Source: Zygnema cylindricum
Lineage: Eukaryota > Streptophyta > Zygnematophyceae > Zygnematales > Zygnemataceae
Length of the DNA: 52,127 bases
Direction: 5' to 3'
NCBI GenBank assembly: GCA_037447655.1
Contig: JBBHKE010000690.1
Coordinates: 1-52,127, forward strand
Numbering within the stretch: the stretch's first letter is position 1; each line of letters opens with the position of its first letter. This document shows positions 11,801-21,709 of this stretch, in pieces. A program made the translations under genes and the position numbers. The notes below the pieces were generated by a model. It did no database searches. It worked only from the letters and a program-made list of their open reading frames with translations, and was not told the DNA's origin.

Positions 11801-14800
11801 ATTGTGGTAACCTTACATCTTATTGTAATAATCTTACATCTTATTCTAAGAACCTTGCATCTTATTGTATCAATCTTACGGTTATCTTAAATCTAATTGT
11901 GTGTTACATTCTATTGTATTAATCTTACATCTTATTGTATAAATCTCGCATCTTCTTCTAATAAGAGTTTTTTAGGGTTTTTTAGGGTACATGTATAAGT
12001 CTTACATCTTATAAGATTAATCTTACAAATTATTGTAATAATCTTACATCTTGTTGTATTAATCTTACAATATAGTAAGATTAATTGAAAACAACAATTT
12101 TAAATCACCTTATTGCAATCGCTAGAAATTTTTGAGAATGTGAACCTCGATTGCCATTGAAAGAGACAAATACATATAGAAAAAAATGACACTGGAATCT
12201 TGTACTTCTTATGAAGATTTTGTTTTTTTGTTTTTTTTTGTTTTTGGGGCAGGTTGTGGGCGAGATTTTGGCAACAGAAGCTGTTTGTTTGGCGAGTGTT
12301 GTTCATCAGATGGTTGGTGTACTTACGGCTTTTATGACTGTAAAGAAGGTTGCCAAAAAGACTTCGGTTTTTGTTGTAAGTAATCACATTTTCAAATGTT
12401 TAACTATTTAGTGCATTGACTTTTTTTTTTAGGAATACTCTTTTTTTTTTTTTGCAAGTGCCTTTCCATGGGTTTAATAATTTTAATATGTTGGTTTTTT
12501 TGTTCAAATTTGACAGATGACAACTTCCCAAACTTCTTACAAGCACTGTTATTATAGAATAGTATATTTTTCTGTAAAAATATTTTGATAATTCGAATAT
12601 GTTAATTTCTATTAAGAAGTAGCAGTCCACAAATTTTCCAAACATCCAAAAATCGTTGTTAATACTACTGTAGGTTCCTTCTATTGATTGTTTTCAAAAT
12701 TTTAACCTGCTGGTTTTCTTCGAATTTATCATATCATCTTCTCATAAGTTTCTACGAAACGAATTTTATAAGGAAAAGAATATAACTATAAACCGGTGGA
12801 CATGATTTTTTGAGGAAAGTTGGAAAAGAATGTCAAGCATCACATACAACTAGATGACTTGTAATATAACAATTTTAAGTTTTTTTTTGTTTTTTTTTGG
12901 CAGATGTTACTTGTGACAATGCTTCTTGTCCTTCTGGCCAGTGTTGTTCAGCCGACGGTATTTGTGGTGAAAGTCCATATTTTTGTGATTATGGCTGCCA
13001 ACCTGATAAAGGATATTGTAGTAAGCATTTTCCTTCCTTGTTTTTTTTAAGAATGAATACAAAAAAAATTACATTCTATAGAATCCAAATTTAGAATGAC
13101 TGAGGAGAAATTGGTATATTGGAACAATCACAAGCTTTATGAGAAACAATAACCATTTCATATTCACAGCTATTACTGTTAAATTGGGATTTTCAAGCCA
13201 TAACTTTTCCTGTACAAACTCTCGTACATTAAATTGACTTTTATTCACTTATGAAAGTTTTTTTCTCGTGATGCTCCTATTATAATCCTGGCAACTTTTC
13301 GCCAGGAACAACACCGCCCATCGGATTTAGTATTAGTGAATTGTTAATGTAACACTTAAATTAATTTAGCTACACTATATAACGTAGGGACACGTGGCCC
13401 ATAATGGGCCAAATGACTAAATAGTTATTATCAACGTTGTTTTATGATTTGGAAAGAACAAATCTAATAGCGACGGATTGTGTAGCTGTGTTTTTCGGAT
13501 CTCTTGTTTCCTTAGATTTTTTTTGTAATCAATTTCAAAACATGGTCACAATTCATAACAACTAGAAACTTTCATGAAATTCTAACAATGATTAGGATTT
13601 TCTCTGTCAAATTTTCACCATCCCCATCTCGTTGATTTCAACATCTCATTTGTTTTCAACAGCTCCAAGTCCTCCCCCAAGTCCCCCCCCAAGTCCCCCT
13701 CCTCCTCCTCTTCCTCCTCTTCGTCCGAAACCTCCAACCACACCAAGACCACCTATCGATCCAAAAAATCGTAAGTAAATACTGTTATAACTTCTTAAGG
13801 GTCCCCTCATCAAGATGATTTTTGTTGTTGTTGTTATTGTTGTTGTCCTAATTGTTTTATTATTATTATATTGTTGTTGGTTTTTTATTTTTTCCTCAGG
13901 TTTTTGAGGTTTATCAAGTTTTTATTAGCACTCACAAGTTTATTTTGTTAAATGAGAATGTGGATCGTTTCACAACTTTATGGACACCATTATTAACAGC
14001 TGAATAGGAACCTTGATAGAAAAAAAATCCTAGAGACATGTTTTTATTTGACGCTTTTGTAGGGTTTTTGTAGGTCCATGCAATTAACACTTTTGACAAA
14101 TTGAATAGTTCTAGAAACATCATTTACTTCAAGTTTTAATGGGTTTTTTCCTTGCGTCCTATGTACATTAAAAGAAATTTTGACATATTTTAAAAGCATA
14201 AGAACATATTTTTGTGCTCTATATATATCTTGACGCCTTTGTCTTGAAAACATATGAATTTTATTAGGATTTTTGCTCGTGTTTAACGTTTATTTAAAAT
14301 GAATTTAAAAAATTCTGAAGTCTTTGAAACATTGATTTTTTGAGGTTTTTAGGGATTTCTAGTTTGTTCTATGTATATTAACAAAATTCTTGAAAGATCC
14401 AAAAGCCTGGGGAACATTGTTTTATTTTAAGTATTTCAATTTTTTCCTTGTGTTCTATGTCGATTTGCAGGTTGTGGGGTAGATTTTGGCGGCAAAAAGT
14501 GTGCCAATAACAGCTGCTGTTCTTCTAGTGGATGGTGTGGAGAGGACCTTTCTTGGTGTGGAAGCGGATGTCAACCAGAGTATGGGCGTTGTAGTAAGTA
14601 AAAGATTACTTTTAGCCCAATTCTTATAGCCTATTAATGTTTTCCCAACTCTCCACTCCCCATTCCCCTCTCCCCATCTCTCCCTATCTCCCTCTCTCCC
14701 TCGCTCCCCTTCTCTCTCTTCCTCTCTTCCTCTTTCCTTCTTTCCTTTGGCAACTCAAACAATGTCCAAAAGAAGATAAACTAAAATAAAATGTATTATT

Positions 14801-15904
14801 TTTTGTAATTTTTCTCAGGTCAACCTTGTGGAGATGATCCTTATAGTGAAGTCCCAAATGGAGGAAAATGCCCAAAGGGACAATGTTGTTCCATTAACAA
14901 TTACTGTGGATTACTAAACTCCTATTGTGGGAAAGGGTGCCAATCTGACTACGGAAACTGCAGTAAGTGTGTTTTTACATATTGTTCTTAATGAAAAAAA
15001 CAAAAAAGTGATTTTACGTATTGTTCTTCATTACAGAAACTAGTCTTTTCACATACTGTGTTTGATAACAAAAAAACGTTTTTTGGAGATGTACGTTTAA
15101 TCAATCAAATTAAAATTAGCCAGTTCTTCTCATTATACCAAATAATTGAGATTCAAAAAAATTGCAAAATCACAATTGTTTCAATCTGAAATTCTTAACA
15201 TTTTCCAACTATAATAATTCTTGCTTGTGAATGGACATAATACATATTCATAAAAACACAAATATCCTTCAGATTTTATTCTAAAAAACCTTTTTCTAAA
15301 AGTAAAAACCTTTTGTTTTTGTTTTTTGTTTTTATTATTGTTTTCACAAACTATTGTACGGAAATTATCATTTTCAGCAAAATTTCCTCCACCACAAAAG
15401 ACTCCCCCCCCCACACGCTCTCCTCCCACTTCACCCCCTCGACCCTCTCCTTTCCCTTCACCCCCGCCACGCTCCTTCCCTTCTCCACCTCTTACAAAAA
15501 AACCATCTCTTCCCCCCCCAAGTCCCCTCACTACTCCCCGCCTTCCACCTCGGCCTTCTTCAACCTCTCCTCCCCTACCATTCTCTCCTCCTCCTCCCAA
15601 AAAATCTCCTCCTCCCCCCCCCTCTAAGAGATCACCACCATTTCCACCACCATCTTCTCCTCCCTCTACCCCTCCCCCTGAGTCTCCACGTTCGCTTTTA
15701 CCTCCAAATTCTCCTCTCCCACCTCTCCCTCGTCTCTCTCCCTCTCCTCCTAAGTCACTCTCTCCACCCCCTAGTACCTCACGTCCTCCACCTTCCCCTC
15801 GTCTCCTTCTCGAGGATAAGGAAGACCACCCGATTATTCAAAATGTCGTTTTGACCAAATTTGACTTTTGGGCATTTGGAATTTGGATCAAGAAAGGAAA
15901 TTAA
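8808..15904 (+). CDS. secreted protein with six hevein-like (CBM18) domains and proline-rich linkers, 11 exons
   Basis: Predicted exons: 8808-8874, 9116-9169, 10007-10129, 10630-10755, 11619-11735, 12253-12375, 12904-13020, 13663-13770, 14471-14593, 14819-14962, 15378-15904. They total 1629 nt and 542 residues. All ten introns are GT-AG and phase 1, and the frame stays open throughout. Residues 1-21 form a signal peptide (MKLPG, then a Leu/Val/Cys-rich core ending ASA). Six 8-cysteine domains lie at about residues 42-81, 85-123, 164-203, 207-242, 280-319 and 323-367. Each keeps the C..CC..C..C..C..C order of hevein. Pro-rich segments (PPPPPSPP types) lie at 124-162, 243-278 and 368-about 505, followed by a short non-proline C-terminus. 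CBM18 domains bind chitin or N-acetylglucosamine polymers, and no catalytic domain is present. A wall or extracellular lectin-like role, possibly defence, is inferred. Exon 2 is the least certain exon; its acceptor was chosen for frame and because the duplicate at 18380 matches it. Confidence 0.85.
9178..9350. repeat. polypyrimidine tract in intron 2
   Basis: TTTTTTTCC(A/T)CCTCTCTTC units repeat imperfectly. The truncated duplicate carries a shorter version at 18440-18515, so the tract predates the duplication. Confidence 0.8.
9700..9905. repeat. GATGAC/GATGATG microsatellite in intron 2
   Basis: Imperfect (GAT)n/(GATGAC)n arrays fill the 3' half of intron 2. Open frames on both strands here are repeat artefacts. 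Confidence 0.85.
10007..10755 (+). other. module 1 exons: CBM18 domains 1 and 2
   Basis: Exon 3 (10007-10129) encodes a domain with CCSGWGWC and DWC, keeping all three aromatic positions that stack on chitin in hevein. Exon 4 (10630-10755) has CCNYNYC, one residue shorter between Cys4 and Cys5 than the hevein pattern, and EDYC. Both exons begin and end in phase 1. Confidence 0.85.
11619..11735 (+). other. proline-rich linker exon 1
   Basis: A single phase 1-1 exon encodes 38 full codons, mostly PPPPSPP runs. The SPPPP pattern is typical of hydroxyproline-rich wall glycoproteins of green algae and plants, where such prolines are hydroxylated and glycosylated. Confidence 0.8.
11765..12085. repeat. 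degenerate AATCTTACATCTTATTGTAAT repeats in intron 5
   Basis: About 15 imperfect copies of a ~22-bp unit built on CTTACATCTTATTGTA fill the middle of the intron between the first proline exon and CBM18 domain 3. Confidence 0.7.
12253..13020 (+). other. module 2 exons: CBM18 domains 3 and 4
   Basis: Exon 6 (12253-12375) encodes CCSSDGWC with FYDC. Exon 7 (12904-13020) encodes CCSADGIC with YFC. Domain 4 therefore has Ile where the third chitin-stacking aromatic normally sits, which suggests weaker binding. Domain 4 is also the shortest of the six. Confidence 0.85.
13663..13770 (+). other. proline-rich linker exon 2
   Basis: A phase 1-1 exon of 35 full codons reads PSPPPSPPP repeats, then PLPPLRPKPPTTPRPP. 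It separates CBM18 domains 4 and 5 exactly as exon 5 separates domains 2 and 3. Confidence 0.8.
14471..14962 (+). other. module 3 exons: CBM18 domains 5 and 6
   Basis: Exon 9 (14471-14593) encodes CCSSSGWCGEDLSWC. Exon 10 (14819-14962) encodes CCSINNYC with SYC and a longer Cys1-Cys2 loop. The short intron between them holds a CT-rich tract (14650-14752). Exons 3, 6 and 9 share FxG near Cys2 and exons 4 and 7 share CPSG, consistent with duplication of a two-domain module. Confidence 0.85.
15378..15904 (+). other. terminal exon: long proline-rich tail
   Basis: About 135 residues of Pro/Ser-rich sequence (SPPP, KSPPPPP, PSPPK) are followed by ~33 residues rich in acidic and aromatic residues, ending IWIKKGN and TAA at 15902. 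The composition change near 15810 could mark an unrecognised splice event, but no clear donor is visible there. Confidence 0.75.
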
Positions 15905-15938
15905 AAGGTTTCTCAGAGTTTTTTAAGGGATTCCAAAA

Positions 15939-15944
15939 AATAAA
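15939..15944 (+). terminator. AATAAA polyadenylation signal
   Basis: AATAAA lies 35 bp after the stop codon of the chitin-binding gene. It is a plausible 3' end signal, but such hexamers are common in AT-rich DNA. Confidence 0.35.
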
Positions 15945-17065
15945 ATGTTAAGGATTCTTAGAGATTTTTTAAGAATTCCCAAAAAAAAAAAAATGTTACG
16001 GTTTATTAGAGTTTTTTAAGGGTTTTTTGTGTCATTAATAATATGGAACTTTGAAGTTGAATTGTGGAACGTTCAAAGGTTTTTGCCTTTAGGGGTATGC
16101 ATTACAAAATGATGATTTTATATCAAGGTTTTTGAAGGTCATTCATTCGGAAAACTAAGCTATTTTATATAGCGTAGTTTGACTTTTTGGTTTTAGCTTC
16201 GCAATTTTGAGGTATATGTTGGCCGCGAAATATGTCAAATGAATTTTAATTTTTGGACGAAGGATGTAATTTATGAAATATTTTATAAATGTGATACTTA
16301 AAGTTTAAACTAATAAAGTGTTGGCTCGTGAGAAATGAAAATTGTAAGGATACTTGTTTCCTTGAAAACAACCCTGCATTTTATAAAAAAACATCTTTTG
16401 AATGACCTTTAAAACTGTTTTAAGAGAGAGCTTAGATTTATCAGAATGGAAAACAATGAGAAGAAAATAAACGTTAATTGACTATGGGGAGCTGAAATTT
16501 TCTAAAAAATCTAGCGAAGTTCAGTATTTCATTTGCCCTTGTAAAGTGTACAACCGCCAAGTCCACTATGCTGCAAAATACTTAAGTAGAATAAAAAATT
16601 GAACAGTTAAGGCATTAAAATGCGAAGGTATCGAAATGCAATTAATGCATAACTGCAGGTATTTTGAATTGCCATACTGTCACGTAGATGTTTTCACTTT
16701 GAATTGTACTTTACCATTGTACGGTAGGAAATACCCCTACACCCATACAAGGTCGGGTATATACAAAAGTAAACAATACGAACTTTCTAAGTGCAAATTC
16801 CCAATTCCAAATTCATCTGCTTAGTGCATCTTCAAATTGAAAACTCAACTGAAGAGAATCTTATTTTTCCGTACAATGTTTATTGCACCTTCAAATTGAA
16901 AACTCAACTAAAGAGTATTTTATTTTTCCTTAACAATAAGAACACACTTCTCTCGTGAGAACACCAAAATAATGTACGCAAGACCGAAACACCAAATTCC
17001 ATGCCCATGTAATAAACCAAAAAGACCGTACAACACATAAAAGGGTCGTACAAAAGGGCTGTACG
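15945..17065. other. no gene recognised
   Basis: This is AT-rich 3' flank with short direct repeats such as AGAGTTTTTTAAGGG (15916, 16009) and TGCACCTTCAAATTGAAAACTCAACT (about 16825 and 16884). Nothing codes convincingly. Confidence 0.5.
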
Positions 17066-17068
17066 AAA

Positions 17069-17231
17069 CAGAGTGATTGCATACCCGGCCGTACCCGAAT
17101 TTGTTTTTTTTTTTGAATCACCCCGCCGAACCGGCCGGTCTCAAAATTTGGCACTCGAATCCGTTCCGGATCCGACGCGGCCGATCAGGTACGGATCGGG
17201 TACGGATTCGTGTACCCGATTGCGACCTTTG
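17069..17231. mobile_element. short hAT-like MITE
   Basis: The ends CAGAGTGATTGCA..ACCCG and CGGGTA..GATTGCGACCTTTG are inverted and match the terminal sequence of the 282-912 family. No 8-bp duplication is visible. Confidence 0.45.
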
Positions 17232-17270
17232 ACATACGTACGGGGGGGATGCATCGCGAACCGAAGCCTA

Positions 17271-17483
17271 CACCGTGTATCGCTATTGCTGTTAATTTTT
17301 AGTCACTTAAGACATCTTTTCACCGTACACACCTGTCCTATTTTCAATTTGAGACGGCCAATCGCAAGCTGAGAATCTTAATTTCAATCGCCACCATCAG
17401 ATCCACAATCTGACAAGTTTGTACGGAGAAAAGTTGTATTAAGCGGCAAAAAAAACATTAAACACTAATAGCGATTCGCTGTG
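17271..17483. mobile_element. TA-flanked MITE, family F (213 bp)
   Basis: CACCGTGTATCGCTATT faces the inverted AATAGCGATTCGCTGTG, with TA at 17269-17270 and 17484-17485. The interior pairs ACATCTTTTCACCGTAC with GTACGGAGAAAAGTTGT. It lies upstream of the duplicated promoter, as the 7785 copy does for the intact gene. Confidence 0.7.
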
Positions 17484-17575
17484 TATCCTTTACGACGCGA
17501 AGCCGATATACATATCGGTTCGCCGAAGCGTCACGCCGCGCGACCCCACAGTTGTAACTCCAACAGTTATTACAG

Positions 17576-18840
17576 TTTTGACCGCCGTCCCACCGTTGAC
17601 TCTCCTCCTTGACCTTGACCTTGATTGACCCGTCCATTTTCAGAAAACGACAAGACTTGCTGGATTCTTGCCGGAAGGCGATAAATAGTTAAATACACAA
17701 AAAGGAAAAGGTACAAAGAAACTGTACTTTATATGGTTTAAGCTTTTATAATAATAACTTTTTCACTTTAGCAATCATTACTTTGACCTGAAGCATAGTG
17801 GGTCTTTAAGATCACCTGCTCCAGCAAAGGCCAAAAGGATTTTTTTTGTACGGCTTGTCGCATATTGTACGGAATGTTGACTGGTGGAGGGTTTACCTGG
17901 CCGCGTTACGTGACGTGACAGCTTGGGTGAGGATTACATATATAATATATTTCATGAAGTGTCAAATTGAAGATACGGAATTTCGTACTCGAACTAAAAA
18001 AAGAGCTTCTCAAAGAGAGGAGAGGGAAAGAAAAAGGGTAAAAGAAAAGAGGGAGGGAGATGAAGCATATAGGGTTATCCCATTTTGTCCTTTTATGTCT
18101 ACTATGCAGCATTGCGAGCGCTAATAGTAAAAACTATTTCTTTTTTTGTCGTTTTCTTATTGTTTTTACATGTCGTTTATTTGTCTGTACCTTAAATACC
18201 TTTGCATTTATTTGGCTGATGCAATCATGACGTCATATTGCGAAGTCGCTCGATGAGCTTTCAAGTTTTTCAGACGATTGAATGGAATCCTTTTTGTTTT
18301 CTTTTTGTTTTTCAATTTTTGTTTTTCAATTTTTGTTTCTCAAACTCTAAAACAGAATCGGCCACGTGGCGGCGGCCAGCCAATCAGACGACCGATTTGG
18401 CAAATTACAATGTTTCAACCAACGACACTAATCGTGAGCCTTTTTCTTCTTTTTTTCCACCTCTCTTCTTTTTTTCCTCTTTTCTTTTCTTCTTTTTTCC
18501 CTCTTTTCTTCTTACCTCGGTTTTGAAGTACTCAAATTCATTTTCTGATTCTGGGTGCCATGGGTAAGGGTAAAGGATAAAACCTAATTGAGGAAGAATT
18601 TGAAGTTATTGCTACCATTGTGTGTGTATACATGCGTTTTTTCGTAAATTCCATGCGCCGGTGGTTATTTTTTTGACACTTCGTCGTGCAATTATTGTTG
18701 TTATTCTTACTGCTGTGAGATATGTTTATAATAATTGTTAATATATGATTTTACCATTAGTTAGACCATTTTAGTATTTTACAAAACTAGAAACTGAAAC
18801 ATACCGGTGGTTATATTTGATTACATGTGTGTGTCAACCC
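17576..18840 (+). pseudogene. truncated duplicate of the chitin-binding gene (promoter + exons 1-2)
   Basis: Homology to about 8050-9655 covers the TTGAC-rich promoter, GTGACGTGAC element, TATA region, exon 1 (18060-18126, MKHIGLSHFVLL...ASAN), intron 1 with the GCCAGCCAATCAG acceptor, exon 2 (18380-18433) and the first part of intron 2. Exon lengths (67 and 54 nt) and phases equal those of the intact gene. Differences include substitutions plus an insertion of about 350 bp in the intact copy (8273-8620). Homology stops at about 18840, where a 22-bp tandem repeat begins. No cysteine-domain exon was found downstream to 20260. The copy could make only a secreted ~40-residue peptide or a read-through product, so it is called a pseudogene. 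Confidence 0.75.
17596..17955 (+). promoter_or_regulatory. duplicated promoter with four W-box-like motifs, GTGACGTGAC and TATA box
   Basis: TTGACT at 17596 and TTGACC at 17609, 17615 and 17625 form a tight cluster. TTACGTGACGTGACAG (17906-17921) and ACATATATAATATATTTC (about 17936-17953) keep the spacing of the intact promoter. Confidence 0.45.
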
Positions 18841-18866
18841 ATGTTAAGATTCGTAGAATCGACGGA

Positions 18867-18992
18867 TAGAAGGGACGATCTCGAGGGATAGAAGGGACGA
18901 TCTCGAGGGATAGAAGGGACGATCTCGAGGGATAGAAGGGACAATCTCGAAGGATAGAAGGGACGATCTCGAGGGATAGAAGGGACGATCCC
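18867..18992. repeat. 22-bp tandem repeat (GGGATAGAAGGGACGATCTCGA)
   Basis: About six near-perfect head-to-tail copies begin where homology to the intact gene's intron 2 ends. There are no spacers, so it is not CRISPR-like. Confidence 0.85.
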
Positions 18993-19002
18993 ATTAAAGG
19001 GA

Positions 19003-19063
19003 ATGATGAGCCGGCCAGGATTTGAACACTTTAGCTGGCACTAACCACTGTAACCACCACCAG
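19003..19063 (-). repeat. tRNA-like relic, possible SINE head
   Basis: On the - strand, TGGTTACAGTGGTTAGTGCC (19037-19056) resembles a Pol III A box and GTTCAAATCCTGG (19015-19027) a B box. They are too close for an intact tRNA; the anticodon arm seems lost. It lies directly beside the 22-bp tandem repeat. Confidence 0.4.
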
Positions 19064-19077
19064 CATAGATGTTGAGA

Positions 19078-19560
19078 TTGAACGAAAACATAAAATGTGA
19101 ATTGAGTTTTTGGAGGGAAGCATAATCAAGAATAAAAACTTTGGACGAAAGCATCAACGAGAATCGAGTATTTGTAGGGAAGTGTAAGCAAGAATACAAA
19201 ATTTGGACGAAAACATAAACGAGACTCAGTCTTAGGGGGGAAGCATAAAATCTTTCGGGGAAAGCATAAGAAAGGATCTAGACTTTGGCAAAATCAGTAC
19301 GAAGAGAAGTTTTTATGTAATTTTTGGAGCAAAAAATAAGCGAGAATTCAAACTTCGAAAGGAGGATAAACAAGAATGTGGTGTTTGTGAGGAAAAATAT
19401 CGACTTTGGTTAAAACCGTAAGCGAGAATCTAAGTTTGAAAAGGAAGCAACATCAAACAAATAGACTTAAGAGGCAAATGCTTTAGGGAGGATTTAGGCT
19501 TTGGATGAAAGAAAAACCAATAATCAAGTATTTGGAGGAAATAATATGCCTTTGAGGAAT
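19078..19560. repeat. degenerate ~35-bp repeats
   Basis: About a dozen imperfect copies of a unit containing GGAAGCATAA, AAGAAT and TTTGGACGAAAGCATAA run through this stretch. No frame is preserved. From 19600 to 20040 nothing further is recognised. Confidence 0.6.
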
Positions 19561-20043
19561 CTTGTCCTTAACAATTTAGATGTTGTGCTTTCATGTACGC
19601 AATATTAGGAAAAAGGGGGTGTATAAAAAACAAGAATAGGTTGGGCCCATTTTCAATAAGATAGGAATAAAGCTGGTATACTATGATTGGTGTTCTTTAC
19701 AATGACTCTCTATGGAGCATTTGGAAAGAAAATGTCCATTACAAAAGATATATCTGGTGTTTCACCCCGTTTCTTGAGAAATAGATAAGTATATATATCT
19801 TTCCTTTTTAATCTTATGAGTTTTTTGTTTTTCTTTTCTTTTTCTTTTTCACGACGAACCTTAGTCCCACATATAGCTTCGCTGTTTCATTAGGGTTTCC
19901 AATGTTTGTTTCTTTGAGATTTTTATAATTTTTTGTGTTATTTTAATTATTTGCCTTTTGGCATTATACATCTGATTTCACCCAATCGTTGCAGAGTCAA
20001 TTCTAACGAAATTGATTGTCTCCTAATAATGTTAAAAAACATT

Positions 20044-20172
20044 TCCAAGCTCTCCTTCTCCCTCTCCCTCTCTCCCTCTCCCTCTCTCCCTCCCTATCCC
20101 TCTCTCCCTCCCTCTCCCCCTCCCCTTCCTCGCTCACGCTCTCCCTCTCTCTCTCCCTCTCTCCTTTTCCCT
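20044..20172. repeat. CTCCCT-rich microsatellite
   Basis: An almost pure pyrimidine tract of CTCCCTCTCC-type units. Apparent frames in all directions are low-complexity artefacts. Confidence 0.9.
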
Positions 20173-20373
20173 CTCGTGTTCGCTTTCCGCCTTTTCCTGT
20201 TTCACGTTGTTGCAATGTGACCCGGTATAACGGGTTGTACAGGGCATTCATTACTTGAACTTCGACATTGTACTAAATTCTTAACCAGGCATAAAACATT
20301 GTGATACATCGTAACGATATTGTAGGCGAGCGATAGAGTGTCTCCAAACGGAGAATGGGACACCTATATGCGA

Positions 20374-20500
20374 CAGAGGTCACAATCGAGTACTCGAATC
20401 CGTACCCGATCCGTACCTGTCCGGCCACGTTGGATCCGGGACGTATTTGGGTGCCAAATTTCGGGGGCCGGATTCGGCCTGGTGATATATCTTGAGAATA
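20374..20500. mobile_element. hAT-like MITE fragment
   Basis: The left end CAGAGGTCACAATCGAG and the block GGGTGCCAAATTT match the 282/6288/17069 family. No right end was found before the MITE at 20532. Confidence 0.45.
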
Positions 20501-20531
20501 TTGATACGATGTACGACACTATGTTCAACTA

Positions 20532-21024
20532 CACCGCGAATCGTAATTAGAGTAATGAAAAAATTAGAGTAAAAAAACAAAAAAAAAACAATTAGAGTAA
20601 TGAACTCTAATTTATGTGATAGAGGAAGTTTACTCTAATTCATTATGACGTTAGTATTATTCGTCGCGCTGAATGTCAGTTAATGTTCACACTGACGACG
20701 ATGCTGTCGACGGACGAGAGTTATGTGAACGGCTTTTTTTCGATATGATTGATTTTTCGTTTAGTGCGATTTCACGTGCGAGCGCGATTCTATTAAATCA
20801 TTATTTGTACCTTTTTACTTAAAAAAGTACAATTTTGCACGGTCGAACGTCTTCCGTAATCCACACTATTTAAAACGAACCTATATTACAATTTTTTACG
20901 CTAATTAAACTTACCTAAATTAGAATAATGAAAATTTTAGAATCGTTTACTCTATTTGATGTCATAGAGTCGAAATTTCGAGCGACCGAATTAGAGTAAT
21001 TTACTCTAATTACGATTCGCGGTG
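20532..21024. mobile_element. TA-flanked long MITE, family F (493 bp)
   Basis: CACCGCGAATCGTAATTAGAG faces the inverted CTCTAATTACGATTCGCGGTG, with TA at 20530-20531 and 21025-21026. The middle block (GTACCTTTTTACTTAAAAAAGTAC, then CACACTATTTAAAACG) recurs in 5865-6263, 35016-35869 and 36151-36696. Confidence 0.8.
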
Positions 21025-21079
21025 TAAACCATAGTTCAAAAGTAGGCGTTTCTATTGTAGGTCTTTAGTCGGCGCCTTC

Positions 21080-21256
21080 ATCGTAAGTTGTGTTATGGGC
21101 TTTTCATGTGATCGTCTTAAGTCGCTACTTTGATCAGCGACCGTCCGATCGTCCAAATCTGACGATAGTCCTATCGTAAGTTGTGTTATAGGCTTTTCAT
21201 GTGATCTTCTTAGATCACTACTTCGATCAGCGACCGTCCGATCGTCCGAGTCTGAC
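21080..21256. repeat. 93-bp tandem duplication
   Basis: Two adjacent units start ATCGTAAGTTGTGTTAT (21080 and 21173). Both contain GATCAGCGACCGTCCGATCG and differ at a few positions. Confidence 0.8.
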
Positions 21257-21709
21257 GGTTTAAATATAAAGTCGATCAAAACTCTCAGAGAAATATTTTT
21301 TTGTCCGTTTTTTTTTCAAATTTAGACATGACGTTTAATTCTCTATCGATCCATGTGCATCTCAACCCTGTTACTATTTTATTTCATTTTGCGGCCAATA
21401 CAATATGGGTCTTAAGGGTATTTTGTATTTTTTGTGTACAATAGGCATATTGTACGGGTGTACTTTCACCTACTTTTGAACTATGAACTAAACGTTGTCA
21501 AAGTTCTGAAATTTTGGTCAGGCGGAATATTCGGATGGAAAATGCGTCTAGAAATTTTGATTTAGGTGGCGAAAAATGTTAAAACTTTGCTATTGAACAC
21601 TAATTGCGTTTTGAAACGTGGCACATCCGTAACCAAACAGTGTTAGAAGACACTAATTTGTGATTATTCGTAAAAACAAAACAATGAAATTAGAGTGATT
21701 GATTAGAGA

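Noticed and set aside
12186-12411. Two overlapping frames across CBM18 domain 3
   Set aside because: Exon 6 read through its introns; splice sites and phase with neighbours show the coding part is 12253-12375.
15181-15627. Gly/Arg/Glu-rich frame on the - strand and alternative + frames
   Set aside because: Shadows of the proline-rich terminal exon.
18867-18992. CRISPR-like array
   Set aside because: Head-to-tail repeat without spacers in a eukaryotic context; a simple minisatellite.
19003-19063. Functional tRNA gene
   Set aside because: A and B boxes are too close and there is no anticodon arm; kept only as a tRNA-like relic.
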